A stretch of DNA of 64,000 nt from Mytilus trossulus. Its lineage: Eukaryota; Mollusca; Bivalvia; Mytilida; Mytilidae. The notes under the pieces are model-generated. The model had not been told where the DNA came from and did no database searches. It saw only the letters and a list, made by a program, of their open reading frames with translations. The translations under genes and the position numbers were made by a program. Below are positions 24,392-37,508 of this stretch, piece by piece; position 1 is the first letter of the stretch; each line of letters begins with the position of its first letter. Where the stretch lies: the NCBI RefSeq assembly GCF_036588685.1, contig NC_086381.1, positions 68,207,436 to 68,271,435 of the forward strand, in the 5' to 3' direction.

Positions 24392-27300
24392 ATTCAACTA
24401 GTCCCTGTTGTGCACAGCGATGGATTCTAGCTTTTATCTTTTCCGCTGGATTTTTCTTTGTTTTCGCATTGAGAGTTAACTTGAGTGTTGCTTTAGTCTG
24501 CATGGTAAAGACCGAGCTTGATAACACAACAATATCAAAGATGGTCTCCACGAATGTGTCTGGAGATGCGTGTAGTGAAATTCAAGCTTCAAGTCAAAAT
24601 TTTAATGAGGCAAGTACGTATATATATATATAAACACATAATATGTAGTTAAGTGCAGAAACAAACTTCGTTATTACATTTAAAATACTCATTATTAACA
24701 ACTTTAACAAACCATGACTAACTGAATAAAACTATAACAAAATCACTGAACTAACGCTCCTCTGTTTGATATTACGACGGTACTACCCAAGATGCTTTAA
24801 TTATTTTGGCGTCTGTTTCAGAGAGCAGAATTCGACTGGGATAAAGAAACCAGATCATCTTTACTGTCAGCATATTTCTATGGCTACATTATAACCCAGA
24901 TTCCTGGAGGTTGGCTTGCCGATAGGTTTGGAGGTACACGTGTATTTGGGATCGCAATGGGTGTTTCCGGAATATGCACTGTGTTGTTACCGGTTTGTGC
25001 CAGAACCTCAGTCGTGTTGGTATTTATTCTTCGTGTGATAATAGGACTAGTTCAGGTAAGAGTTATAATAGGTGAAGTTGAAATCATCCCTTCGTAAATA
25101 TCAAGGACGCCATTGCGAGTTGGTTGACATTATAAAACATCATATAAAGATGATATCATATATGTTCCTCAGTTCGTAATTTCAATCTCGCTTCCTTTTC
25201 ATGAATATGACCTACCAAATAAGACCATTGACCGTGTTTGTTTGAACATGAGCAACATGACGATTGCCACTTGTGGAGCAGGATCTGCTTATCATTCCGT
25301 AGCACCTAAGATCATCCCCAGTTTTTAAGGGGTTCGTGTTGCTTAGCCTTTAGTTGTTCCTTGTTGTGACGTGTTGTATACTATTATGAGCTATTATAAT
25401 TTTAATATAGATATAGGAAGATATGGTATGAGTGCCAATGAGACAACTCTTCATCCAAATAACAATTTATAAAAGTAAACCATTATAGGTGAAGGTAAGG
25501 CCTTCAACCCGAAGCCTTGGCCAAAACCGAACAACAAGCTATAAAGGGCCCCAAAATGACTAGTGTAAAACTATTCAAACGGGAAAAAACAACGGTCTAA
25601 TCTATATGAAAAAAACGAGAAACGAGAAACCCGGAAAAATCACATAAACAAACGACAACGAGGTGTTGTCAGTTTATTTTTAATCTAATTGTTGGATTGT
25701 CTATCTGGTGCCCTTCGTCCCTCTTCTCTAATATTCATGTATAACAGCGACATGTCTTTCAATTTAATTTTCAACTCAAGCAAATCTGTGAAAATGTGAT
25801 ATCGGAATGTAAATGTATGATTTTCTTATAACATTACATATTTTGTATTATATATCTGTATTCAAAACTGGAAGTCTGTAAACTACATTTAGGTTAGAAA
25901 TATTTGTCAACAATGTTTAAAGATATTATTATACTATTATTTATAGGTTAAACAATACTTGGTCATGTTTTATGGAGATTTTAGCCCAAGGCGAAGCCGA
26001 GGGCTTAAATCTTCATAAAACATGATCAAGTATTGTCTGACCAATTTAGAACATATTCACACTTTCGAGTAACCTTACAAAATTAGCTTTTCCCATTGTA
26101 ATAATCAAACATTAAAAAGAGTTCACATTTTATAATGAACCAAAACATAGGTAATCATCATTTCAATGGATTAAATGAAATAGCACTGACGTTGTTTGTG
26201 AGGACCGAACGGATAAATTGTTTTTCTTCTGCTTCAGGTAAAATTTAATACTAATATATCTTGAGATATTTTATTTTAAATAGCAACACAATGTTATATA
26301 AATCACCTTTTTGAATTTTTATTTTTTTTAGAAAGATAAAACTCTGTATAAGCATTTAAATTTAGACCATTCAACGTTAAATGCTTTTTTTTATTGATAA
26401 CTTTTTATGTACTGTGTTTCTCCGTAAAAAATCCCTTGCTCTATATATCAGCAGCCTGAAATTGTTTTCTTGAAAGAAAACAAATATCCCTCAAATGCCC
26501 GGTTTATAATAAATAAATATTATTTAACTTTACATCCTTACCCCATTGTTTTTGTTTATTCAATATATGTGTACCATTAGAACATTTATGAAAATTTGCA
26601 AAATTCAAAATAATTTGTTTCAATCTTTGATCTTTCATCTTTAATCAGTAAGCTCTTTTCCAAGGAAAAATGCCTCAGGTGATTGTACACTTCATTAGTG
26701 CAGTTATTAAGAGTTCACTTTCAAAATTAACTGACAATGAAAAGTCATTCATGTATAGCATTTCATAGTGCATGGAAAACCATGTACTATGAAAATAAGA
26801 GGGTGAAGAACTGACTTTTCATTGGACGAGAAGTGGTGAGTATGTTCTAAAGATAAATGAATGTGGTTAAAGTTGAAATATTGAATGATTACTATTCAGC
26901 TCCGTTTCAGAGGGTTACTTTTATCTCAGGTGTTTTTTATAATATAAAACAAGACAAGTGCCCATGAGACAACTTTGCAAATAAGATAACTTTACAAAAG
27001 AGACAAACTAAAAGTAGATGTTAGCATATAAACGTCACCGCACGGCTTTAAACAATAGGTGAAAAAATAACGTAAGCTAAACACGTCCCGAATTGAACCC
27101 GTTTATTAAGCATTCATTATTAGAAAATTCGTACAAGCAGCCTGCGATTTGTTACTTATTCATGCTATCAATTTGCATTGGATCTTATTGATATAGCACG
27201 ACATTTCAGTGTTGTATTATATAGATATATGTTCAATGCGGACTACCTGTGTAATGGAATATTTTTAGGGCGTAGTTCATCCGGCGTGTTATTCCTTATG

Positions 27301-30300
27301 GGGAAGATGGGCGCCTCGATTTGAGACAAGCAAATTGTTAGCAGTATCGGGTGTTGGTAAGAATGTGGATAATTAATTGAAAATATAATATTAAATCGAG
27401 GTGAATGCTTAAATTTATATTGGTATCAGTCAAGAATTAAGTATTAAAAAGCCACATGCTCTATTTATTAGATAAAAATGCACTTTGCGATCGTTACTTT
27501 TGATCTTTTGTCATTCCAAGCTTGGTCACTGTGTTTTTATCTTTTATTCAAATATTTTATGCTTAGTTGCCTCATTTGGAATTAATCACATCTTCTTTTG
27601 CAAACTCTTCTTATTGACTCTCGTCAGAATGAAAATTTAGAGTCATAAATATGGAAATATTTACATATATTATACGAATTTGATAATATGTAGTTGCCGT
27701 TTCAGAATATAATGCATTCTGGGTAATATTTTCATAAGCGTACACTAGAACGTTGTAATTGGTTTAAAAAGTACTTAACAATGGAATTTCAACCGAAGAT
27801 GGAATGCAATTTGCATATTGGTGTATGAACAATAAGATTACACATGGTCCTCTTGAATCTGAAAAGGTTATTAATCTAATTAAATGTTGGAGCGTCAAAT
27901 TTTCAGGAGCTGTCATTGGCATTATAACAACTTTTGCAACCTCTGGATTGTTATGTGAATATGGATTCGATAATGGATGGGGTTCCATATTTTATATATC
28001 AGGTAAACACATATGATCCATAGTTAACAGCTAAAAAACTATAAAAATGAGAAAAGTTATAAATATATTCATGGATCCGTTTTCGCTTTACTATTCAGGT
28101 TATGGTCGGATATAAGGGAACTTCAATTGGAAAGAGAATGTTTTCACGTAATGCATTTCACAATTAATTTTAACATCTGCATTGCACATTCACGTTCTAT
28201 TGTTATTCACACTGAAGAAAATGATACATACATATATGGCTTTTATGCATCGGCTGGCACAATATCCGATACTCTCAAACTGATTAATTAATCTTTTTCT
28301 TAAATACTTCTTATGAGCGAACGAAAAACAACACAGGAGCGAATTTATATTTAATAGAAGTAGATTAGTGAAAGATGGTAGCGTTTCCAATACCGACCAC
28401 AGACAAAACTACATAAGGAAAGTTAAATTGAAGAATTGGGCAGTACGAACAAAAAAAATTCAGGAAACAAGCTCAAGTGTTCTGGAAGTACTGAAAATTG
28501 CAATGACGTAGACGACTAAATACAGCAAGATATTCGAATTCGCGTAGACATTTTTGTTTTGCCCTAATTTTGTAATGATATAAAAATAAAATACATAAAA
28601 GCACAACGTACATGTATTAAATTTACAATATGTTTTGTTCATATTTTTATAGGTGGTCTGTGTTGTGTTTGGACGGTTCTTTGGTTTTATAACGTAAGAG
28701 ATTCACCTAGTAAACACCCAAGGATTTCCGAATTGGAAAGAGCGTATATCGAAAACAATGTCGCATTTGATACAAGAAAAAAGGTAAAACAAATACAATA
28801 AGTGATTATCGATAAAGCTTTCCAATAATCGGTGACGAAAATTCAATGGAACTATCACAATACTGTTCATTTCGTAGTAACATCTGTGTTCTTATGCATA
28901 CAGCTTTTTATTTCTTGATTTTTTTGTCATTAAATGATAAACAGTAATTAATTGATTTGTTTACATCTGAAACATTGTAAAATATTTAATGAAACATGAT
29001 CCGGTGTAACCTATAGAGTTATACGGTGTATACATACTACATAGTTCTCATTGGTTTTTTAAAGCATATCTCGTATTCAGAGTGTTTAAAACATTGTTAC
29101 ATGAAGTCGAATAAGACTGACCCTTAGTCTGCATTTTTTTATCAGAACTTTAATAGTACATATCGAGAATTGGCCATGATCTATCAAACATTCAGTTTTT
29201 GTCATTTTTAAACATTTCTGATATTGAAAAAGATCGATAAAACATTGAGTTTAAGCTATGATACATGCAGTTGATAAAAAATAAACATAATAAAGAACGA
29301 ACAGACTACATTAGAACTAGTCGTCCTGCTATCATCTGTAGTGATCTATGTTGTGATCGTATCAAAGAGATTAATTATTTTATAAAAGTTTACCAATGCG
29401 CATCTAGTACAAGAAAATTGGTACCGTTAGTTTTATTAACATCTCGTTGATTTTAATTTGGATATGTAATTAAGACATATAGAGAAAATCACAAGAACTC
29501 AAAATCGGGTGCATCTACCGGAAAATCGTCTCTTTCGATCCATGCATCGTCCTTCATGCAAAACAAGCCACAGGTATAATGACACTCTTACCAGGATTTA
29601 GATTTTTGAACGCCAGATGCACGATTCGTCTTTAAAATCTTCGACTCAACAGTGACGTTCAAATAAAAAAATTAAAAATAACAATACACAATCGGTAGAT
29701 TTATATACCATCTTCTCTTTTTCATCGTTTTAGAAATCATACTTTTTTCTCATAGTATATGAAAAACTATCTCCTTTTCTAATATGTAACCATGGTAACA
29801 AACATGAAAGTATCAATATTTTTTCGAACATTTTCTTAACTATAATGCAGAATCTGACGACACCCTGGAAAGACATGGTGAAATCTGCCCCACTATGGGC
29901 GTTACTTATATGTCACTCATGTAGCAACTGGGCGGATTATACATTGATGACAAGTTTGCCTGTATTCATGAAAGAAGTATTGAAGTTCGATATTAAAAGT
30001 GTAAGTATATTTGTCCTTTTCCTTGGACTTTTTCTTAGTTTAACATTTAATTTTATATCGGATTTCAAATCGTGTTTGCATTAGATTTTGAATATCCTGC
30101 GTTCCTTGAATTCAGAACATTGCATGAATAATAATAACGCAATTATACAACCCACATATAAGGATACGTTTTATGTCAATTCTGAAAAAGAATGACCTAC
30201 ATGTATGGTCCTGAAATAAAATAACTGCATATAGGTATATAATTTATAAAAAGAAATTTAACGACCTTTCTTCTTTGTAAATTCTTTACAGATTGTCAAA

Positions 30301-33300
30301 CTAACGGATATATAAATATATACAAAATAAAATAGTACAATAAATTTATTGTCAAATAAAGACACCCCTAATGGCAGTATAATTACAACAATTTACCACA
30401 ATGATATTGGTGATTATTGAAGATCGGTATATAAAACCCTCATCCGGACGATATATTGTTCATGACCATCACATGCAAGCAGACATGCAATGAAACAAAA
30501 CGATCTCTAATGTAACAATCGAAGTCATTTAATGTCAGAAGAAGTTAAAAATTACATATTCGCTTTAAATGTTTAATTGATTTAATATTTTTTATCGCCT
30601 AAAATATAAATTATAAATAGAAACAAATAAAGCAGCATGGATGAGGTTTAAGAGTTACCGCCAATTATTACCAAATATATCATTTCAAGACCGTTGATTC
30701 CTGAGGTATAAGTGTTACCGCCAATAAATACCAAATATATCATTCCAAGACTGTTGATTGATGGAGTATAAGAGTTACCGCCAATAATTACCAAATATAC
30801 AATTCCCAGATCGTTGAAAACGTATTTAGTATATCATGAGGTCATTGTACCGCATATCTTTATTCATTTATTGAAAAGCGATTCTTTTTATTGGTAATTT
30901 AGAACGGAGCATTATCAGCGACTCCATATATATGTTCCTCCGTTAGTGTTTTGTTGGTAGCACACTTAGCAGATAGACTTAGAAGTAAACACATACTTAC
31001 AACGACTCAAACAAGGAAGATTTTTCAAAGTATTGGCAAGTAAATAAAATTATGTTATTATTATTATTAACTTTTACTGCATAACGTACCATTGAGTCTG
31101 CGTAAAAAATATACATACTGTCATATGGCTTCCCATTATAGTTTTATATTAGAAATGTATGCAGTTGACATTAATTCGTCTGATTAAATGTGTTTGAACT
31201 ATAAAGGCACGGCTAGCTTCGATAAAAGATCGTGTTAAATAAACACGTTTACTGTGTTTAAAAAAAAAAACATTTTCATTCATTGATTTTTATTCATAAA
31301 ATCAATAAAACTCTACAGCAGCATAATATTGAGAATGAAGCAACATTGTTATTAAGTTATTGCTTTTTACATTTTTTCAAAAAAAAAATCACAATTCATT
31401 AAATATATCTTTAATAGATGTATTGTATCAGTTCGTTTCTATGTGTGTTTGCGTTTTTTGTGTGTTTTTATTTTGTGTGTAGAAATTAAGTGTTTCTGTT
31501 GTTCTTTTGTTTTCTTGTCATGCGTTTCCCTCAGTTTTGATTTGTGACCCTGGTTTGTTGCAGTTAAATCGATTTATGACAATTGATCAACGGCATACTA
31601 ACATTGACTTTAATTAATAAGCGAAGTTAAATTATTTATTTTGATATATACTAGTATATGATTCTGGGTAAAGTCTATTACAAATCAAATAAAATCAGGA
31701 GAAACATCTTGATCTTCAACAATCATGACTGTAAAATTAGACAAGCTTTATGATGTACAATAAATATAAATCATCCAACTTCTACACAAGCAGTGCGGAC
31801 ATGTATGAAATCTAACAACGATCTGCATTTAACACACATCTACTCTGTGTTTCCTAATGCCAACTATAACTCAGATGGGAACAATCTTAATTTACAAATT
31901 GAAATCTTATACATGTTATGTATGTAAACTAATATTTATAACGACAAAGATTCAAATATTAATTTACTTCAGCATTTATTGGAGGGTCAATTTTTCTGGT
32001 AGCAACAGGATTTGTTCCATGTTCTAAACGGGAACTTGCAGTTATTTTTCTTTGCCTTGCTGTCTTTACAAATGGATGCAATGCCGCTGGATACGGTGCA
32101 AATCACATTGATATAGCTCCTAAGTAAGCTTTGATATTTAAAACCAAATGAATAAAATAAACAAATGAATAACAACTGTAATCCGAAAGTATATGTTCCA
32201 ATGACGAATAGAATTACTGTTGGTGACAAACATTATAAATCTACGTGTAACGTACAAGAGTATTCAATCGAAACAAGTGTTGATGTCATCTTTAGTATTT
32301 TGTTTGTTAATATAGTATGCATTGCTATATCATGGATAATGGTATTCCGTGTATTTGACACAACTTTTTTTAGAATTTTAGGTTCGCAGTGCCTTACAAC
32401 TTTGTACTTGTTTGGCTTTTTAACTACATGTTATTTATATGAGCGTAACTTATGAGTCTAATGTAGACAAAACAAGCGTCTGGAGCATTAAACTATAATC
32501 CTGGTACCTTTGATATCTATTTACACCACTGGGTCGATGCCACTGCTAGTGAACGTGTCGTCCCTGGGGGTATTACCAGCCTAGTAGTCAGCACTTCGGT
32601 GTTGACATGAATATCAATTATATGTTGACTTTTGTAAATTTCCTGTTTCGAAACTTTGAATTTTGCGAAAAACTAAGGATTTTTTTATCCCAGGAATAGA
32701 TTACCGTAGCCGTATTTAGCACAACATTTTGGAATTTTGAGTCCTCAATGCTTTTCAACTTTGTATTTGTTTTTTTCTTTTTAACTATTTTGATATGAGC
32801 GTCACTGAAGAGTCTTATGTAAACGAAACGCACGTCTGGCGTATTAAATTATAATCCTGGTACCTTTGATAACTATTCATGCATGCACAACTTATACTGT
32901 TTAAACCTTAGGCTATTATGTAAAACTGAAAGCATATGTTAGACTGTAAACAAAATCCCCAAAAACTGTTGTTTAATTTTCTTTATCGAATTTTTCATTG
33001 TATGACTATTAATAGATTTATTTAAATTCTTAACTGCAAAATGGAATTTTAAAAGATAACTACAATGCCCCGATAGAAAGATATTAGATACGAATATACC
33101 TTGTAATTTGCAGGTATGCAGGCCTTCTAATAGGAATAACAAATACTGCTGCAACAATTCCAGGAATTATTTCACCTATGGTTGCTGGAGTCTTAACACC
33201 AAATGTGAGTTAATATTTTGTTTAATCAAGTTTTACGTTAAAATGATTGAATATTAAAGCAATTTGTCATGAATACTATTGAAAAAACAACGAAAACAAA

Positions 33301-34033
33301 ACACATTTGTTTAAGTAGGACACATATACCCCCTTATCGTTATTTTGGAATCTGCGACAATTGCATCACCAGATGATTTACGACATTTGAACCTTTGACG
33401 TCATACACTTTTTATTTGTGGCGTCAGACATTTCCTATTTTGATATCAACATTTAGTTGGAGCCTTTGTTAATTCCAGTGATGGCGGATACATAACACTT
33501 TCTTCTTTTTTTCATAACGACATTCTGTTTTCTGCGATTGTGACATTGTTGAAACAGGACAACCCTTTATACTTATTGGGGTTCCCATTTAGCCTTTAGT
33601 TTTGTGTGTTTTCTATTGTATACATGAATATTTGTTTGTCTTTCGGCGTTTTACTTTTTTTGTCATGGCTTTGTCGATTATACACCACTTCTGAGTTTAA
33701 ATGTTCCTTTGACATTGGATGATTATATTTTATTATTCATTTTACATGTTTCAGGGTGATTCAGAAGAATGGCGGAATGTTTTTTATGTCGCTGGTGGGT
33801 TTTATATTTCTGGAATGGTGATTTTTGCAATCTTTGGAAGTGGAGAAGTTCAACCGTGGGCTATGGATAAGGAAATTGAGATCAAAGTGTCTTCTAGTCT
33901 TTTATTTCCAGACAATGGAGACAATGATAAGAAAGTGGTTTCTGGAAATGACACAGTCAAACAACGTCTTTTCATTGAAAATAATGACAACCATAATGAT
34001 TTGGATGATATTCAAAATACAAAACTTGATTAA
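24392..34033 (+). CDS. SLC17-family anion transporter, sialin-like (ten exons; 5' exon not found)
   Basis: Exons: 24392-24609, 24822-25055, 27269-27356, 27907-28002, 28653-28783, 29851-30000, 30903-31035, 31973-32123, 33114-33204, 33755-34033; all phases join, giving 523 residues plus an unseen start. Family marks: ALRVNLSVALV (TM1), a luminal loop with sequons NTT and NVS, FYGYIITQIPGGWLADRFGG (TM2-3), WGRWAP loop, RDSPSKHPRIS, SNWADYTL (TM7), ANHIDIAPKYAGLLIGITNT (TM10-11), GEVQPWA at the C-terminal end. Twelve membrane segments are expected. SLC17 proteins move organic anions (sialic acid, glutamate, urate, phosphate) coupled to H+ or Na+; the true substrate is unknown. The first exon begins mid-codon after TTTCCAG and the upstream in-frame sequence has no ATG, so a 5' exon is missing. 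Two introns (after 24609 and 31035) fit GC-AG donors. Residues replacing two sialin glutamates are noted under findings. Confidence 0.88.
25410..25680 (-). repeat. Dispersed repeat family A in reverse, in transporter intron
   Basis: The best long copy of the family, with landmarks gagtgccaatgagacaactc, ccattataggtgaaggtaag, gaacaacaagctataaaggg, aacaacggtctaatctatat and cataaacaaacgacaac. It matches 52640-52890 almost word for word in the same orientation. It extends family A by about 120 bp beyond the short copies. Confidence 0.65.
25945..26044. mobile_element. Fold-back element in transporter intron
   Basis: Left arm ggttaaacaatacttggtca, then tgttttatggagattt; right arm aaatcttcataaaacatgat, then caagtattgtctgacc. 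The loop gcccaaggcgaagccgaggg is GC-rich. Non-coding. Confidence 0.6.
30641..30818 (+). repeat. Three tandem 60-bp units in transporter intron 6
   Basis: The core words agagttaccgccaat, ttaccaaatatatcatt and gttgatt recur at an exact 60-bp spacing three times (anchors at 30651, 30711, 30771), with several substitutions between units. The array ends 85 bp before the next exon (30903). Non-coding. Confidence 0.75.
32370..32875 (-). repeat. Dispersed repeat family B, long reverse copy in transporter intron 8
   Basis: Reverse-orientation copy with the same partial tandem plan as 21438-21900: a truncated core (32370-32510), then cactgggtcgatgccactgc, the hairpin word in the form gtcagcacttcggtgttgac, then a second complete core ending aacgaaacgcacgtctggcg and ttataatcctggtacctttg. 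Confidence 0.65.
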
Positions 34034-34242
34034 AATTCAGTATTACTTGGTGGTAATTTTCTTTTGCAAATAGACCATCACTCTCCTTTTCGGATTCTAT
34101 GTAAAATACATTCAAATCTCATTCTAGTTTATTTTGAACCGGATATGATTTAAATGTTGTTGTTACATGTTTATCATGATACATATCTACCATGATAATA
34201 ATATTTTCTACATGGAAACGCTAAGAAATAGAGCTAAATTAA

Positions 34243-34253
34243 AATAAAATAAA
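34243..34253 (+). terminator. Polyadenylation signals of the transporter gene
   Basis: Two overlapping AATAAA motifs (34243-34248 and 34248-34253) lie about 210 nt after the stop at 34031-34033. This gives a plausible short 3' UTR; further AT-rich sequence follows. Confidence 0.45.
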
Positions 34254-36198
34254 TTTTAAACCTCACTTTTTCTCAGTGTAAATATACATAATGCCTCCCA
34301 ATGTAAAAATTAACAAAGATCATGATATAATGAAATTATGTCTTGAATAAAATTTAGAATTCAGATCGTTTGTACACACAAAGATTTGAAGTCACCCAAA
34401 AATATATTGCAGAACAAAGCGTCAAACATTTGAAATTTGAATTTTGAGTACACTTGCATGTTGTCAAAATGCGCATTGTTCATTTCAAAACTATTACATA
34501 CTGAAAACGGCTACGTTAAATATTTTTGATTAATAAATAATATAAATCTATCGTTTCCATTATAGCCATGATACCAAACATATTCTAGCATGTCAACACT
34601 ATAAGACAATTATCCTTGGCTTCACTGATAGTGAGACAAAAGATGTAGTTTCTAGCATTAACCACTTGATTGATGTAATTCAACAATTTGATATAACCAA
34701 AAATGTTCTGAAACCAGACTAAAACAGCATATTGTTGTCATTCCGGTGCACACTAAATCTCTTTGTTTTTGTGGGGTTTCTGTTGCTTAGACTTTGGTTA
34801 ATGTAGTATTTTAAGACTAAAATGTAGTTTTAACGAAAAATTACTTGACAATAATGTTTTTCTACTTCTTTTCTTTCTCGCATCTCTGCTTCGATTAAAG
34901 CTGATATTGATATTTCTGAAAAAAAAGTAAAATCACAAAAATACTGAACTCAGAGGAAACTAATCGGAAAGTCCATAATTACATGGCAAAATCAAATGAC
35001 AAAACACATAAAAAGCGAATGGACAAGAACTGTCATATTCCTGACTAGGTACAGGCATTTTCAAATGTAGAAAATGGTGAAAATGACCTTTCAAAAAAGC
35101 AGTTCAATCATCGTAATAATGAATGCTTCCTTTTTGAAGGGAGAGACTATCGTTCAAAAACAGACTAATAGAAATACAAAACTGATATGGTTGCTTAAAT
35201 GTAGACACTTATTTGCAGGATAATATAACTAAAAAACGTAATAATTTATCAATGATACCAGTCGTAAATTGGTTTGTAGTACGCTAGTCCTTCGACATGT
35301 CTACATAGGACTAATCAGTGTCTGTCATTCAAAACTAATTGGAAGGTCAAATAAAGTATTGAAAACAAAAAGAAATAAAATAGGTTGGCTATGTATTTTA
35401 GTAGTAAAATTACAAATAGTTACAGAAAGATAGAATAATTTCGTTAAATTTTACTACCCGCAAGCCAAAACTTTCAAAAAGGACTCCAAAATTTTAGCAC
35501 ACAATTTGGTCAGGTTTCAGTCATTAGTTCCAAAGCGATTTGTCAACATCCGGTGTAAATTATATTTCAAAAGTTATTTGATCATTATCACACATGTAGT
35601 AAGTTGACAAAAATACTGCCTGCGAAGAGCACTCAAAATGGAAAGTTTCTTATCAAATGGTAAAATCCAAAGCCCAAACACATCAAACGAATGGAGAACA
35701 ACTGTTATATTCCTGACTCGGAACAAAACTTCTTTAAAAGACAAAAATTTCTTCATGTCTACAATTGAAAACATACAAAACTAAAGGCTAAATAGGAACC
35801 CCCAAAAATATAAAGGATTGTCCTGATTCGATAAGGTCATAATCGCAGAAAACAGTTTGTTAACATTTTTTTAATGTTTAAAATGATGCATTTTACCTGG
35901 TTTTATAGCTAGCGAAACGTCTCACTTGCATGACAGTCGCATACAATTTTATTATATTGACAACGATGTGTGACCAAAATAAACAGACATAATAGGTATA
36001 AGTGTCGAAAATAGGGGTACAACAGTAAACATTGTGTTATTATCTCAATCCCCATACAGACAAACAAACATATGAATAAACATTAACCATGGCACAATAA
36101 CATTATGCCGGGATGAATGAGTACAGAGCCATGTCAAATGGAAAACAGACTAAAAAGAAAAGTAATATTCATAAAGCCAAATGACAGAATACTATAAC

Positions 36199-36677
36199 AT
36201 GTTATTTATTATGAAAACAACGTCGGTACAAAGAATCTATAATTCAAGACCATCGTATATTGCTTGTGAAGTTTTACAAAGTCTGAGTAGTTGCTGCATG
36301 CCCTTGAGTACCGAATAAATTGGGAATTGTATATCCCATATGCAGGTTAATTTTGTATATTGCTACTAAGATGGTGAAATTGATAATCGTCTCAATTTAC
36401 TTCACCTGCATATGGGATATATATTTCCCAACTTATTCGATATTCATGAGCTTGCAGCTCCTACTCAGACTTTGTAAAACGTCATCAGTGTCTGAGTAGA
36501 AAGTTGATGAACCAGGGGTATGTCAAAGAACTTCTCGTCCTTTTTCTAAAATAAAGTTCATCGGAAGGTACCAAGACCTTGTTGATAAATATTCCGTATC
36601 AACTTCTCAAATAATACACGATGGTCTTGATGTATAGATTCTGCGTACTGATGTTATGTATCATCTTAACAACATGT
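36199..36677. repeat. Asymmetric large inverted repeat
   Basis: Outer arms: left catgttatttattatgaaaa to attcaagaccatcg (36199-36256), mirrored at 36620-36677. Inner arms: aagttttacaaagtctgagt (about 36268) mirrored by actcagactttgtaaaacgt (about 36463), and tatcccatatgcaggt mirrored by acctgcatatgggata. The right half contains about 120 bp of extra sequence (36485-36620) that reads as retroelement coding, so the inversion and the insertion are separate events. Confidence 0.5.
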
Positions 36678-36980
36678 TTTATTGTTCTTTTATTTGTTTT
36701 TGTTCTATTATTAAGATTACTTTTACTGTTGAATGGTTTTATGTGATATCCGTTTGACGTGGCTCGGTACTTGTATTGGCTTTCATGTTTTGGTGATTTG
36801 TTTTGTATATGTGACTCTTTGTATTTCTTTTGTGCTTATAACGTGACTCTGTACTTTAAAAGATCCCGTCAGTATGATATTTGTCTATAATATGTCATTA
36901 TGATATATTTCTATTATGAATTTCTATATACGTTGAACCACAAACGTCAAAATCAATCAATGGCGTAGTGGAATTAACAA
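36485..36980 (+). mobile_element. Penelope-like element fragment, C-terminal coding trace and tail
   Basis: Translation with one break gives KLMNQGYVKELLVLF and then KFIGRYQDLVDKYSVSTSQI. This corresponds to the region near KLLHQGFQYHKLVKTFTKFY and HRYKDIIRKYRS of the element at 16840-19060. The following non-coding stretch runs into the duplicated block at 36983-37508 and may be this element's 3' untranslated region. Confidence 0.5.
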
Positions 36981-36982
36981 TT

Positions 36983-37508
36983 TTTGGATTCTCATAAATT
37001 CTATGTATAACTTTTGGACTAGTTTGAATCTCGGTCTATTTCTGTAATTTATTCTTACATACTTTTGATTTTTTAACCCTGTATGCGTACATTGCCTATG
37101 TAAATTTTAAAATTGTTTGTATGCACATTGAACGACAAATTTATGTGACGTATATAATTTTTCTGACGTCAGACACTCAAATCAATCCATGTGTTCGTAG
37201 ATAGTAGATGTTTTTGTGTCCTGTTAAATTGTTACTTTTAAAAGTTTTGGATTCTCATAAATTCTATGTATAACTTTTGGACTAGTTTGAATCTCGGTCT
37301 ATTTCCGTAATTTATTCTTACATACTTTTGATTTTTTAACCCTGTATGCGTACATTGCCTATGTAAATTTTAAAATTGTTTGTATGCACATTGAACGACA
37401 AATTTATGTGACGTATATAATTTTTCTGACGTCAAACACTCAAATCAATCCATGTGTTCGTAGATAGTAGATGTTTTTGTGTCCTGTTAAATTGTTCCTT
37501 TTAAAATT
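36983..37508 (+). repeat. Tandem duplication, two 263-bp units
   Basis: The word ggattctcataaattctatg starts at 36986 and again at 37249, and the two copies (about 36983-37245 and 37246-37508) match nearly base for base through to gtgtcctgttaaattgtt. Differences are few (for example ctgtaattt/ccgtaattt, gtcagacac/gtcaaacac), so the duplication is recent or an assembly artefact. Non-coding. Confidence 0.8.
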
